A stretch of 64,000 bases of DNA. It comes from Beduinella massiliensis. Its GTDB lineage: Bacteria > Bacillota > Clostridia > Christensenellales > Aristaeellaceae. Of this stretch, positions 7,939 through 16,441 are shown in pieces; the first letter of the stretch is position 1; every line of letters begins with the position of its first letter. The stretch is from positions 2,759,605 to 2,823,604 of the forward strand of contig NZ_LT963430.1 of assembly GCF_900199405.1 (NCBI RefSeq). The letters are read 5' to 3'. The notes under the pieces were generated by a model. That model was not told the DNA's origin. It was given only the letters and a program-made list of their open reading frames with translations, and did not search any database. A program made the position numbers and the translations under genes.

Positions 7939-8592
7939 TTGATTCGTTATGAAGACATTCGCAGTAACCTGGAAATCAACGCCTATATCGACTCCGGAAA
8001 CGCCATGTTAGGCGTGCTTGGCTACACCGAACACTCTCGCGCGCATGCCGCGAAGGTCGCGGAGGAGGGCGGCGCGATCTTGACGGCGCTGGGCTACCCG
8101 CCGCACGACATCGAGCTTTGCCGCATCGCGGGCTACATGCACGACATCGGCAACGCGGTCAACCGAACCGATCACGCGCACAGCGGCGCGCTGATGGCAC
8201 GGGAAATCCTGAAGGGGCTTGGCATGGACTTCGCGGACATCGCCGCGGTCATGGCCGCCATCGGCAATCACGACGAAAAGACGGGCACCGCCGTCACGCC
8301 CATCTCCGCCGCGCTGATTCTTGCCGACAAGGCGGACGTGCGCCGCAGCCGTGTTCGCAACAAGGACATGTCGGCTTTCGACATCCACGACCGCGTCAAC
8401 TACGCGGCCATTGCCTCAGAACTCGCAATCACCAAGGATACCGCGCACCTTAATATCACGCTGGACGAAAGCATCTGCTCCATGCTCGATTACTTTGAAA
8501 TCTTCCTGCAGCGCATGCTGATGTGCAGGCGCGCCGCAGAACTGCTGGGCGTGCGCTTTAAGTTTACCGTCAACGGCAGCAAGGTCATTTAA
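7939..8592 (+). CDS. HD-domain phosphohydrolase family protein
   Basis: A 217-residue cytoplasmic protein with an HD-type metal phosphohydrolase fold. Metal ligands are seen as His in TEHSRAHAAKVA (near residue 32), the HD pair in GYMHDIGN (near 68-69), His in DHAHSGALMA and His-Asp in AIGNHDEK. Upstream stop TGA at 7930 leaves the TTG at 7939 as the only start that keeps the conserved MIRYEDI... N-terminus. A non-ATG start is therefore inferred. Substrate unknown; the family includes nucleotide and cyclic-nucleotide hydrolases. It stands alone before the GH30 gene. Confidence 0.8.
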   Translation: MIRYEDIRSNLEINAYIDSGNAMLGVLGYTEHSRAHAAKVAEEGGAILTALGYPPHDIELCRIAGYMHDIGNAVNRTDHAHSGALMAREILKGLGMDFADIAAVMAAIGNHDEKTGTAVTPISAALILADKADVRRSRVRNKDMSAFDIHDRVNYAAIASELAITKDTAHLNITLDESICSMLDYFEIFLQRMLMCRRAAELLGVRFKFTVNGSKVI

Positions 8593-8645
8593 AGTTCGAC
8601 CGCGCGGGCGCGTCGGGCTTTCATTCGCACGAAGGAGGAACATAC

Positions 8646-9977
8646 ATGCACGTAACGCACATCGAAAGCACCGAACAGCGCCGTTGGGCGCAGGCCCCCA
8701 TCGCCGCGCTCGATGAGGACGCCCTTACGCTCACCGGAGAGAGGCGCCAGAAGGTGCTCGGATTCGGCGGCTGTTTCAACGAGCTCGGATGGGAGGCGCT
8801 TCAAAAGGCTGCGCCAGCGGACCGGGATGCCTTTCTGGACGAGCTCTTCAGCGAAGGCGGCTGCGGCTTCAACTACGGCCGGGTGCCGATCGGCGCGAAC
8901 GACTTCATCCTGGAGTGGTATAGCTGTGACGAAACGGACGGCGACTTCGCGCTCGATCACTTCACCATCGAGCGCGACAGGCAGTATACCCTGCCCTATG
9001 TGCGCGAGGCGCAGAAGCGCCAGCGCGACTTCACGCTCTTCGCCTCGCCCTGGAGCCCGCCGACCTGGATGAAGACGAAGCGCGCCTACAACTTTGGCAG
9101 GCTCCGCATGGAGGATGCGGTGCTTTCCGCCTACGCCGACTACTTTGTCCGCTTCGTCAAAGCCTACGCGGCGGAAGGCGTCCGCGTCTCGCAGGTGCAC
9201 GTACAGAACGAGCCCATGGCGGATCAAAAGTTCCCCTCCTGCCTCTGGCGCGGCGAAGACATGCGTCGCTTTATCCGCGATTACCTGGGCCCGGCCATGG
9301 AAGCCTCTGGATTGGACACGGAAATCTGGCTGGGCACGATCAACGGCCCCTTTTCCGACTTCATGCTGCCTGGCAGCTCCGCCCCGTTCTCCGAATTCTA
9401 CGACCAGTTCGCAGGCACGGTGCTCTCGGACGAGCGTGCCCGGCGCTACATCACGGGCGTAGGGCTGCAGTGGGGCGGCAAGCACGTCATGGAAGAGATC
9501 ACCGCCAGCTATCCCGAGCTGCGCTACATGCAGACGGAAAGCGAATGCGGCGATGGGCGGAATACTTGGACGCACATGGAGTACATCTTCCGGCAGATGT
9601 GGTTTTACCTGCGCCACGGCGCCGAGCGCTATACCTATTGGAACATGGCGCTCCTGGAGGGCGGCGTGTCCACGTGGGGCTGGGCGCAGAACTCCCTGTG
9701 CACGATTTGCCCGCAGACGGGCGCGCTGACGCTGCAGCCCGAGTTTTACCTGATGAAGCACGCAGCGCACTTCGTGCGCCCGGGCGCGCGGATGCTCGTC
9801 ACGCAGGGACACTGGACCAGCAACACCCTCGCCTTTGAAAACCCGGATGGCTCGCGCGTACTGCTCGTCGGCAGCAATATGGATAGGGAGCGAACCTTTT
9901 CATTCGAGGACGGAGACGTTCGCTTCTCCGCCCGCATTCCCGCGCACAGCCTGCACACGTTCTTGATCGAAGCGTAA
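8646..9977 (+). CDS. Glycoside hydrolase family 30 (glucosylceramidase-like beta-glycosidase)
   Basis: A 443-residue enzyme, intracellular since no signal peptide is present. The GH30 (beta/alpha)8 barrel is recognisable from LGFGGCFNELGWEAL, PYVREAQKR, LFASPWSPPTWMKT, HVQNEPMADQKFPSC with the acid/base Glu189, and MQTESECGDG with the nucleophile (Glu298 or Glu300). A final beta-sandwich (LAFENPDGSRVLLVGSN...) completes the family layout. It probably hydrolyses beta-glucosides or beta-xylosides. AAGGAGG precedes the ATG. It converges on the LacI-controlled ABC/GH31 operon, sharing its terminator, and may serve the same substrate. Confidence 0.9.
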   Translation: MHVTHIESTEQRRWAQAPIAALDEDALTLTGERRQKVLGFGGCFNELGWEALQKAAPADRDAFLDELFSEGGCGFNYGRVPIGANDFILEWYSCDETDGDFALDHFTIERDRQYTLPYVREAQKRQRDFTLFASPWSPPTWMKTKRAYNFGRLRMEDAVLSAYADYFVRFVKAYAAEGVRVSQVHVQNEPMADQKFPSCLWRGEDMRRFIRDYLGPAMEASGLDTEIWLGTINGPFSDFMLPGSSAPFSEFYDQFAGTVLSDERARRYITGVGLQWGGKHVMEEITASYPELRYMQTESECGDGRNTWTHMEYIFRQMWFYLRHGAERYTYWNMALLEGGVSTWGWAQNSLCTICPQTGALTLQPEFYLMKHAAHFVRPGARMLVTQGHWTSNTLAFENPDGSRVLLVGSNMDRERTFSFEDGDVRFSARIPAHSLHTFLIEA

Positions 9978-9991
9978 CAGCCGCAAAACAG

Positions 9992-10027
9992 GAAGGGGCC
10001 GTGGAGCAAAAAACTCCACGGCCCTTC
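9992..10027. terminator. Bidirectional terminator between GH30 and the sugar ABC operon
   Basis: GGAAGGGGCCGTGGAG and CTCCACGGCCCTTCC arms with an A-rich loop. It serves both the rightward GH30 gene and the leftward operon. Confidence 0.85.
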
Positions 10028-10037
10028 CATGTCCGTC

Positions 10038-11270
10038 TTACAGCAGCTCTTCTTCCTCCAGCTGCTTCTGGCAGGCGTCCAGCGCGTCCTGCGCGCTCAT
10101 GTCGTTCATCTCCATGGGCTTGAGGTACGAATCGATGATCTCCGCGACAGCCGCCTGCTCCTTCAGCGCGGGCGGCGTGGCCGCATAGTCCATGCTCTCG
10201 AACACGGCCTTGCGGTTGGCGGGCGGCGTAACCTCGAGGTACTGCGAAAGCATCGCCTGATCGGCGATCGTCGGCAGCTCCCAGCCCGCGTCGAGGCGCA
10301 GCTGCACGATGTCGTGGTCGGAGCCCATCGCATCGATAAAGCGCGCGGCAGCCTCCTTCTGCTTGCTGTCCACAGACACGCAGTTCACGTTGGCGAAGAA
10401 GTGCGTCGCCTTCTGCTGAATGCCCGGTTCCACGACGATGTCCCAGTCAAAAGCGCACTTTTCCGTAAAGGTCGGGAACGCCCAGATGCCGGTGTGGATC
10501 ATCGCCAGCTTGCCCTCGGTGAAGAGGTCCCAGTCTCCGCGGCCCGCCATGGCTTCCGTGGTGGGCATGACCTTCGACACGCGCACGCGGTCGATCATCT
10601 GGCTGAGCACTTCCACGTTTTCAGGCGTGTTCAGGGTGAAGGCCGTCATGTCGCCGTTTAGCAGGCTGCCGCCGTTCGCCTTTGCGGTCTTATAAAATTC
10701 GTTGTAGGTAATGGGCTGGTAGATGCCCCAGACATCCTCTCCGCCGGCAGCGACGATCTTTTCCGCCGCAGCCTGCTCATCCGCCCAAGTCCATTCGTCC
10801 GTCGGATAGGCGATGCCCGCCTGATCGAAGAGCGCCTTGTTATAGAACATCACGACCGTGGAAAAGCTCATCGGCACGGCGTACAGCTTGCCGTCCTTGG
10901 AACAGGCCGCGAGCGTTCCCTCGCTGTAAGCGCTGCGATCCGCGATCAGGCCGGTCAGGTCCGCCGTCGCCCCGCGCAGCATGTAAGCGAGGAAGTTTTC
11001 CATGTTCATCTCGAATACATCCGGCGGGTTTCCGCCCGCGATCTGCGTGGCGAGCTGGGTGAAGTAGTCGTTAAAGCCGGTAAGCCGCACGTCGATCTTG
11101 ATGTCCGGGTTCTTCTCCTCGAAGACGGCGATCATCTTCGCGAGCGTCTCCTCCTGCGCGCCCGCCGCAGAGAACGTCGCGTAGGTCAGGGTGACGGGCT
11201 CCTCCGCAAGCGCGGGCAGGATGCCCAGCGCAAGCAGCAGCGAAAGAAACAGTGCCATAGCCTTTTTCAT
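10038..11270 (-). CDS. CUT1-type sugar ABC transporter, solute-binding protein
   Basis: A 410-residue extracytoplasmic binding protein (family 1). The start at 11270 follows GGGAGG and gives a clean signal sequence (MKKAMALFLSLLLALGILPALA). The mature part has the usual N-lobe (LTYATFSAAGAQEETLAKMIAVFEEKNPDIKIDV in pieces) and the QIAGGNPPDVFEMN hinge region. No lipobox cysteine follows the signal peptide, although such proteins in Firmicutes are normally lipoproteins; the site looks like signal peptidase I (ALA/EE). It is the last gene of the lacI-GH31-permease operon. Substrate unknown, probably an alpha-linked oligosaccharide given the GH31 neighbour. Confidence 0.92.
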   Translation of the reverse strand: MKKAMALFLSLLLALGILPALAEEPVTLTYATFSAAGAQEETLAKMIAVFEEKNPDIKIDVRLTGFNDYFTQLATQIAGGNPPDVFEMNMENFLAYMLRGATADLTGLIADRSAYSEGTLAACSKDGKLYAVPMSFSTVVMFYNKALFDQAGIAYPTDEWTWADEQAAAEKIVAAGGEDVWGIYQPITYNEFYKTAKANGGSLLNGDMTAFTLNTPENVEVLSQMIDRVRVSKVMPTTEAMAGRGDWDLFTEGKLAMIHTGIWAFPTFTEKCAFDWDIVVEPGIQQKATHFFANVNCVSVDSKQKEAAARFIDAMGSDHDIVQLRLDAGWELPTIADQAMLSQYLEVTPPANRKAVFESMDYAATPPALKEQAAVAEIIDSYLKPMEMNDMSAQDALDACQKQLEEEELL

Positions 11271-11325
11271 GAAAGATACCTCCCAACATTTTATTCTCAC
11301 GGGCGTACTTCCCGCCCGCAGGAAT

Positions 11326-12162
11326 TCACTTGAGCCCGCCGACCGCGATGCCCGCATCGACATAGCGCTGCGCGCACAGGTATACGGCGAGCACCGGCAG
11401 GATGGTGAGCACCGCGCCCGCCATCATCACGTGCTCCTTGCTCTTGTACTGCCCATTCATGTTGCCCAGCACCACCTGCAGCGTTTGCTTCTCGTTGCTG
11501 GAGAGCACGATGAGCGGCCAGAGGTAGGAATTCCAGGAACCCATGAAGCTCAGCAGAATCATCGTCGCCAGCGTCGGCATGACCATGGGCAGCAGAATCT
11601 GCGCGAAGATGCGCCTGAGCGTCGCCCCGTCCAGAAAGGCGGATTCCAGGTAGGAATCCGGAATCGTCATCATCGCCTGACGCATTAGAAACACGCCGAA
11701 CGCGTTGGAAAGGGACGGCAGGATGAGCCCCGTAAACGTATCGAGCAGGCGCAGGTAGCGCAGGATGATGTAATTGGGCACCATCGTCACCGTGCCCGGG
11801 ATCATCATCGTCGCGAGGAACAGGCCGAACAGCTTGCCGCTTCCCTTAAAGGGCACCTTGGCGAAGATAAACGCGGCCATAGAGGCCGAAACGACGGAGA
11901 CCGCCGTACACATGAGCGCGAGGAACAGGCTGTTGAAGGCCGCGCGCGGGAACGAAAAGCTCGTCATCTGGAATACCTGACGATAGCCCTCCAGCGAAGG
12001 GTGCTCTGGGATCCAGCGGATGGGCAGGGTGCGGATGGTTTCCGCGCTCTTGAAGGATGAGGAGAGCATCCACGCAAACGGCAGCAGCGTCACGACCGCG
12101 AGCAGGGTAACCGCCAGGTAGAAGAGGCCTGTTTTCAGCCTTTGTCTCATCATCTTAGGCAT
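11326..12162 (-). CDS. CUT1 ABC transporter permease, MalG type
   Basis: A 278-residue inner-membrane permease with six predicted helices. The cytoplasmic EAA loop that docks the ATPase is ESAFLDGATLRRIFAQILLP (near residue 180). The N-terminal TLLPFAWMLSSSFK segment is typical of MalG/LacG proteins. It overlaps the end of the MalF-type gene by 8 bp, and the binding-protein gene follows after 55 bp. No ATPase gene is in the operon, so a shared MsmK-type ATPase elsewhere is inferred. Confidence 0.92.
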   Translation of the reverse strand: MPKMMRQRLKTGLFYLAVTLLAVVTLLPFAWMLSSSFKSAETIRTLPIRWIPEHPSLEGYRQVFQMTSFSFPRAAFNSLFLALMCTAVSVVSASMAAFIFAKVPFKGSGKLFGLFLATMMIPGTVTMVPNYIILRYLRLLDTFTGLILPSLSNAFGVFLMRQAMMTIPDSYLESAFLDGATLRRIFAQILLPMVMPTLATMILLSFMGSWNSYLWPLIVLSSNEKQTLQVVLGNMNGQYKSKEHVMMAGAVLTILPVLAVYLCAQRYVDAGIAVGGLK

Positions 12163-13051
12163 CGTAATTCACCCACTTGTTTTGCAGCCTGAATTGAAGG
12201 AGCGTGAAGACGAGAATCAGCGCGAAGAGGATCCACGAGTACGCAGAGGCCATGCCCATCTTGTATTGCTTGAAGGCATAGTTGTAGATGCGCTCCAGAA
12301 ACACCGTCGTATGAATGGCGATCGGCTCGCCGGAGGTCATCACGAATACCGAATCGAAGACCTGAAGGCCATAAATCACGTTGATGACGAGCAGCAGGAA
12401 CATCGTCGGGGAGATCAGCGGCAGCGTGATGGAGGTGAGCTTTTTGAAAAAACCCGCCCCGTCGATGTCCGCCGCCTCGTAATAGGCGGGATCGATGGAT
12501 TTGAGCGCCGCCAGCACCATCAGCGCGTAATACCCCATGTCCTTCCACAGCGCGGCGATGACGATGCCCGGCATCGCCCAGGCCGGGCTGGAAAGCCATG
12601 CCGGACCGCTGATGCCGACGGCCGCGAGCATCTGGTTGAGCAGACCGTACTTGCCCGAAAGCACCCACTTCCACACGACGGCCGCCGCCACCCAGGAGGT
12701 GATGACCGGCGTATAGAAGATCACGCGGTAAACCGCCCGCCCCCGAAAGCCCCGGTTCAGCGCCAGCGCCTCGAGCAGGGCGAGCAGCAGGATGAACGGC
12801 AGGTAGAGAAGCAGGTAGGTCAGCGTGTGGCTGAGCACCTGCGGAAATTCCCGCCCCGTCAGGATGCGGGCGAAGTTCTTTACGCCTACGAACTTCGCCT
12901 GAGAAAAGGGCACCAAAATGTCGTAATCGTAAAAGCTGTACACGATCGAGGCCGCGATGGGCACGAGGCAGAAGACCACGAGCCCCACCAGCGCGGGCGT
13001 CAGGAACAGCGCGATCGTCGAGCGCCGCCCCGCCTGCTTTGGAATGTACAT
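12155..13051 (-). CDS. CUT1 ABC transporter permease, MalF type
   Basis: A 298-residue permease with six helices, pairing with the MalG-type protein to form the channel. Start ATG at 13051 (MYIPKQAGRRST) follows GAGGGG, four bases after the GH31 stop; longer frames would run into GH31. The first helix (TIALFLTPALVGLVVFCLVP) and the EAA loop (YEAADIDGAGFFKKLTSITLP) are typical. Part of the LacI-controlled operon. Confidence 0.92.
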   Translation of the reverse strand: MYIPKQAGRRSTIALFLTPALVGLVVFCLVPIAASIVYSFYDYDILVPFSQAKFVGVKNFARILTGREFPQVLSHTLTYLLLYLPFILLLALLEALALNRGFRGRAVYRVIFYTPVITSWVAAAVVWKWVLSGKYGLLNQMLAAVGISGPAWLSSPAWAMPGIVIAALWKDMGYYALMVLAALKSIDPAYYEAADIDGAGFFKKLTSITLPLISPTMFLLLVINVIYGLQVFDSVFVMTSGEPIAIHTTVFLERIYNYAFKQYKMGMASAYSWILFALILVFTLLQFRLQNKWVNYDA

Positions 13052-13055
13052 CCCC

Positions 13056-15263
13056 TCATCCTCTTTCAAAGACGATCGCCTGCTCGAGCGAACAGGGAAC
13101 GTCGATTTCCGTCTTGCCCTCGTACAGGCCGCCGTCAAACAGCGCGCGCCAGCGCCCCTTGGGTAGGTACACGCTGCGGCCCTTCGCGCCCGGAACGAGC
13201 ACCGGCGCTACGAGCAGGCTGCGCCCGAGCATGTATTCGTCGTCGATTTCCCACGCGGCGGCGTCCTCCGGAAAGTCGTAGCACAGGTGCGCCATCATCG
13301 GCCGCCCGCTCTTCGCGCAGTGCCGCGCTTCCTCGTACAGGTAAGGGCGCAGCGCCTCGCGCCTTCGCGCGAACTCCGCGGCGATCTGCTCGATGCGCGC
13401 ATCCTGCCAGTAGGCCGCAAGGTTCCAGGGGCTTCGGTCGTTGTTGAAGCCGTCCTCGTGCGTCGCGTAAAATTGCCCGCTGCGCGGCTCCGCGTGCCAC
13501 TGCATGACGGGGCAGTAAGCGGCCATTGCCGTCGCGCGAAGGTACAGTTCCGCATCCGGCAATTCGCCCGCGAAGCCGCCGATATCAAAGCTCCAAAAGG
13601 GAATGCCCGACAGCCCCGCGGACAAGCCCGCCGTGAGCTGCGCGCGCAGTTCGCCAAAGCGGCTCAGCTGGTCGCCCGCCCAATGAATGGGCATACGCTG
13701 CGCGCCCGTATAGCCCGCGCGCGAAAAGGTCACGCCCCGCACGCCGTTTTCCCGCAGGAATTCCTGATACGCGCCGACATAGCGCAGGGGGTAAAGGTTT
13801 CGCGCCTCATCACCGCCCGTGCCGTCGTATAGGCGCGCCGTGCGGTCGTAGACCATCTCTCCGCCGTCCGTCTTGAAGCCCTCCACGCCCATTTCCAGCA
13901 GATAGCGGCGCTTTTCAAACCACCAGGCCCGCGCCCGGGGATTCGTAAAATCCAGCAGCAGGCTGTCTTTAAACCAGTTTTCCGGGATGCGATAGGGCGT
14001 TCCATCCGCGTTCCTGACGCAATAACCCTGCGCGACGGCCTCCGCCTCGTCCGCGCGAAGCGCCTCCCCCGCAGCCTCGTCCGCCTTGATGACCGGAATC
14101 TGCCAAAGCACCGGGTGAAGCCCCGCATCCCGAATGCGGCGTATGAGCGCTGCCGGGCTCTTCCAATGCTTCGAATCGTTCCAGCGGTAAAACGTCTGCT
14201 CGTCGCTCCACGCCTCCAGCACCATCACGGAGGCAGGGTAGTGCAGACGCTTCATCGCCGCGAGCTGCGCATCAACTTCCGCGTCGCAGTTCCAGCCGTT
14301 GGCCGAAATCCACACGCCGAACGCCCATTCCGGCGGGAGCGCGGCAGGGCCCGTTTCCTGCTGCAGGTCTTTCAGAATCTGCGCCGGGCTGCCGAGGAAG
14401 AGCCTGTCTTCGCAAAGCACGTCGAGCCCCTCCGTCCGCTGAGCAATCGAAAATCCTTCTGTGAAGTCCATCTCTACGCTGCGCGCCGTCCGGCGCAGGA
14501 AGCCCACGCCCGTCTCCGTAAAGAAAAACGGCACCGGCAGGTAGGTCTGCTCCCCCTGCTGCGTGAAGCGCTCCACGACCCTGGCCTCCGGTCTGCGGCC
14601 GCGCTGGTTCACCGCGTCGAACTTCTCCCCGAGGCCAAACACGCAGCGCGCCGCCAGATCAAAGCGCTGCGTCAGCGCGAGCACCTCTCCCGCCGCGTTC
14701 AGGCGCGCCTCCCAGGGAAAACGCAGGGTAAAGATCGGAAGACTTGAACGTTTAAGTAAAAGGGTAAAAGAAAGAGCGTCGAGGTCGAGCAAAAAATCGT
14801 CTTTCAGGTCAAAGGAGGCGCTCCGTGTCGCCGCGCCCGCTGCCTGCCCCCTGCGCACGCGCAGCACAAGCGGCGAGGTTTCAACCTCCAGCACAAGCCC
14901 GCAGGTGAGCTGCACGCCGTAGCCCCGTTTTGTCCTAAGCGCCGGGCTTATGGGGCTTACCTCGACGATTCTTTCAACGTCAAAGGCGTACGTCCGTGAA
15001 CGCTCCGTCCCCGCACGAAAGCGATAGGTTACGCGGCAGGTTCGGGAAAATGCCTCCAGATCGAACCGGTACTGCCGCTCCCCCTCGCGCATGGCCTGGC
15101 GCTCTGGCTGCGCCGCACCATCCACCCACCAGCAAAGCACCGGCGGCTCCGACGCCTCTGTGCGTACGCGTATCGCGATCGTTTCGCCCACGAGGGGCGC
15201 ATACGGCCTGCGGTCAAAGCCACACGCCTCGTGCGGCACCATCCCCTCCGGCAGATGCTTCAT
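13056..15263 (-). CDS. Glycoside hydrolase family 31 (alpha-glucosidase/alpha-xylosidase type)
   Basis: A 735-residue cytoplasmic enzyme. A beta-sandwich N-domain is followed by the GH31 barrel (APEWAFGVW-like PPEWAFGVWIS, then SVMVLEAWSDEQTF). The catalytic nucleophile Asp466 lies in EGFKTDGGEMV and the likely acid/base Asp531 in HWAGDQ. The C-terminal part (LLVAPVLVPGAKGRSVYLPKG) is typical of the family. It probably removes alpha-linked sugars from oligosaccharides imported by the neighbouring transporter. It overlaps lacI by 4 bp and precedes the MalF-type gene by 4 bp, so translation is coupled. A LacI-like palindrome lies inside the gene at 14743-14756. Confidence 0.93.
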   Translation of the reverse strand: MKHLPEGMVPHEACGFDRRPYAPLVGETIAIRVRTEASEPPVLCWWVDGAAQPERQAMREGERQYRFDLEAFSRTCRVTYRFRAGTERSRTYAFDVERIVEVSPISPALRTKRGYGVQLTCGLVLEVETSPLVLRVRRGQAAGAATRSASFDLKDDFLLDLDALSFTLLLKRSSLPIFTLRFPWEARLNAAGEVLALTQRFDLAARCVFGLGEKFDAVNQRGRRPEARVVERFTQQGEQTYLPVPFFFTETGVGFLRRTARSVEMDFTEGFSIAQRTEGLDVLCEDRLFLGSPAQILKDLQQETGPAALPPEWAFGVWISANGWNCDAEVDAQLAAMKRLHYPASVMVLEAWSDEQTFYRWNDSKHWKSPAALIRRIRDAGLHPVLWQIPVIKADEAAGEALRADEAEAVAQGYCVRNADGTPYRIPENWFKDSLLLDFTNPRARAWWFEKRRYLLEMGVEGFKTDGGEMVYDRTARLYDGTGGDEARNLYPLRYVGAYQEFLRENGVRGVTFSRAGYTGAQRMPIHWAGDQLSRFGELRAQLTAGLSAGLSGIPFWSFDIGGFAGELPDAELYLRATAMAAYCPVMQWHAEPRSGQFYATHEDGFNNDRSPWNLAAYWQDARIEQIAAEFARRREALRPYLYEEARHCAKSGRPMMAHLCYDFPEDAAAWEIDDEYMLGRSLLVAPVLVPGAKGRSVYLPKGRWRALFDGGLYEGKTEIDVPCSLEQAIVFERG
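14743..14756. promoter_or_regulatory. Possible intragenic LacI-family operator
   Basis: CTTGAACGTTTAAG is a 14-bp near-palindrome with a central CG. It matches 12 of 14 positions of the operator-like palindrome at the lacI promoter (16333-16346, read on the opposite strand). It lies in a locally AT-rich stretch of the GH31 gene. Confidence 0.35.
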
Positions 15264-16297
15264 TCCCGTGCCTCCTCTTTTGTCAAGGTTTTGATCGAAT
15301 CGCGCTCCACGATGGAGATCGGCAGCAGAATGGTTTCGCGTTCTTCCCTCTCCTGCGCGTGCAGCAGCAGCTCGACCGCCCGCTCGCCCTTGAGTCGGAT
15401 GTCCTGGCGCACGGTGGTCAGGGATGGATCGCAGATTTCCGCCAGGTACACGTCGTCAAAGCCCATGACGGACAAATCCTCCGGTACGCGTCTTCCTTGC
15501 GCACGCACGCCCTTCACCAGACCGACTGCCAGAATGTCCGCCGTGCAGATCGCCGCCGTCTCTGCAAAGCCCCGCTCCCGCATCTCCTGCGCGGCGCGGA
15601 TGCCGTAGGCGTAATCGACCTCGCCTGCGTACACGCGGCGGGCGAGCGGATCTATCCCTGCCTCCTGCAAGGCCGCGCGATACCCCTGATAGCGCTTGTC
15701 GTTGACGCCATGCTCTTTAATGATGCCGGAAACAAAGGCGATCTCGCGGTGGCCCCGCTCCAGCAGATAGCGCGTGGCGAGATAACCGCCCCGCTCGTCG
15801 TCGATGCCGATGGTGTGGAAGTAGGCGTCCTTGATATAGGCATCGACCAGCACCACCGGAATGCTGAGCTGCTTGAGCTCCTCGATGAAGCCGCTGGGGT
15901 AGGTGCCCACGAGGATGATGCCGTCCACGCCGCGGTTGCGGGCGATGCGCAGGTACCCGTCGTTCGCCTCGGTGCCCGAGATGAGCAGGTGATAGCCATT
16001 CCGCCTTGCCGTGTACTCCACGCTGGATAGGAACTCGCCGTAAAAGGGATTGCTAAACATGAACTCCTTGCCCGGCTCCGTCTGCGGGATGATGACGCCG
16101 ATCAGGTTAGAGCGGCGGCTGATGAGGCTGCGCGCGTTCAGGTTCGGCACGTAGCCCAACTTTTCCACCGCTGCCCATACGCGTTGCTGTGTGCCCGGGC
16201 TGATGGACTCGCTCTCCTTGTTGTTGAGCACGTAGGAAATCGTGGAGGTGGAGACGCCCGCCTCCTTCGCCACGTCCTTGATGCTGACTCTCTTCAT
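15260..16297 (-). CDS. LacI-family transcriptional regulator
   Basis: A 345-residue repressor. It has an N-terminal HTH (SIKDVAKEAGVSTSTISYVLN, residues ~4-24), a hinge helix (RSLISRRSNLIGVI) and a periplasmic-binding-like sugar domain. It is the first gene of the operon with the GH31 enzyme, two permeases and the binding protein, overlapping GH31 by 4 bp. The promoter carries a palindrome over the start of transcription, so autoregulation with release by the imported sugar is likely. The exact effector is unknown. Confidence 0.93.
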   Translation of the reverse strand: MKRVSIKDVAKEAGVSTSTISYVLNNKESESISPGTQQRVWAAVEKLGYVPNLNARSLISRRSNLIGVIIPQTEPGKEFMFSNPFYGEFLSSVEYTARRNGYHLLISGTEANDGYLRIARNRGVDGIILVGTYPSGFIEELKQLSIPVVLVDAYIKDAYFHTIGIDDERGGYLATRYLLERGHREIAFVSGIIKEHGVNDKRYQGYRAALQEAGIDPLARRVYAGEVDYAYGIRAAQEMRERGFAETAAICTADILAVGLVKGVRAQGRRVPEDLSVMGFDDVYLAEICDPSLTTVRQDIRLKGERAVELLLHAQEREERETILLPISIVERDSIKTLTKEEARE

Positions 16298-16332
16298 GCA
16301 TTTCCCTCAAAATTCCGATCATTTCTCTGTAA

Positions 16333-16346
16333 CTTAAACCTTTAAG
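16333..16346. promoter_or_regulatory. Probable operator of the LacI-family regulator
   Basis: CTTAAACCTTTAAG is a perfect inverted repeat of 6 bp with a 2-bp centre. It is placed just downstream of the -10 element and covers the expected transcription start, a classic repressor position. Confidence 0.6.
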
Positions 16347-16349
16347 CCA

Positions 16350-16378
16350 AGTATAAACGCGTTGGGTTCCTTTGTCAA
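16350..16378 (-). promoter_or_regulatory. Sigma-A promoter of the lacI-GH31-ABC operon
   Basis: On the minus strand, TTGACA (16373-16378), 17-bp spacer, TATACT (16350-16355). Confidence 0.8.
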
Positions 16379-16404
16379 TAGGCGAACGGTATTTTTCTGC
16401 AATC

Positions 16405-16432
16405 AAAAACTGCGCGGCACAAAGCCGCGCAG
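16405..16432 (-). terminator. Rho-independent terminator after the dehydrogenase pair
   Basis: On the minus strand a CTGCGCGGC / GCCGCGCAG hairpin with a 5-base loop, followed by TTTTT, ten bases after the stop codon of the dehydrogenase at 16442. Confidence 0.85.
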
Positions 16433-16441
16433 CCGAAAGAA

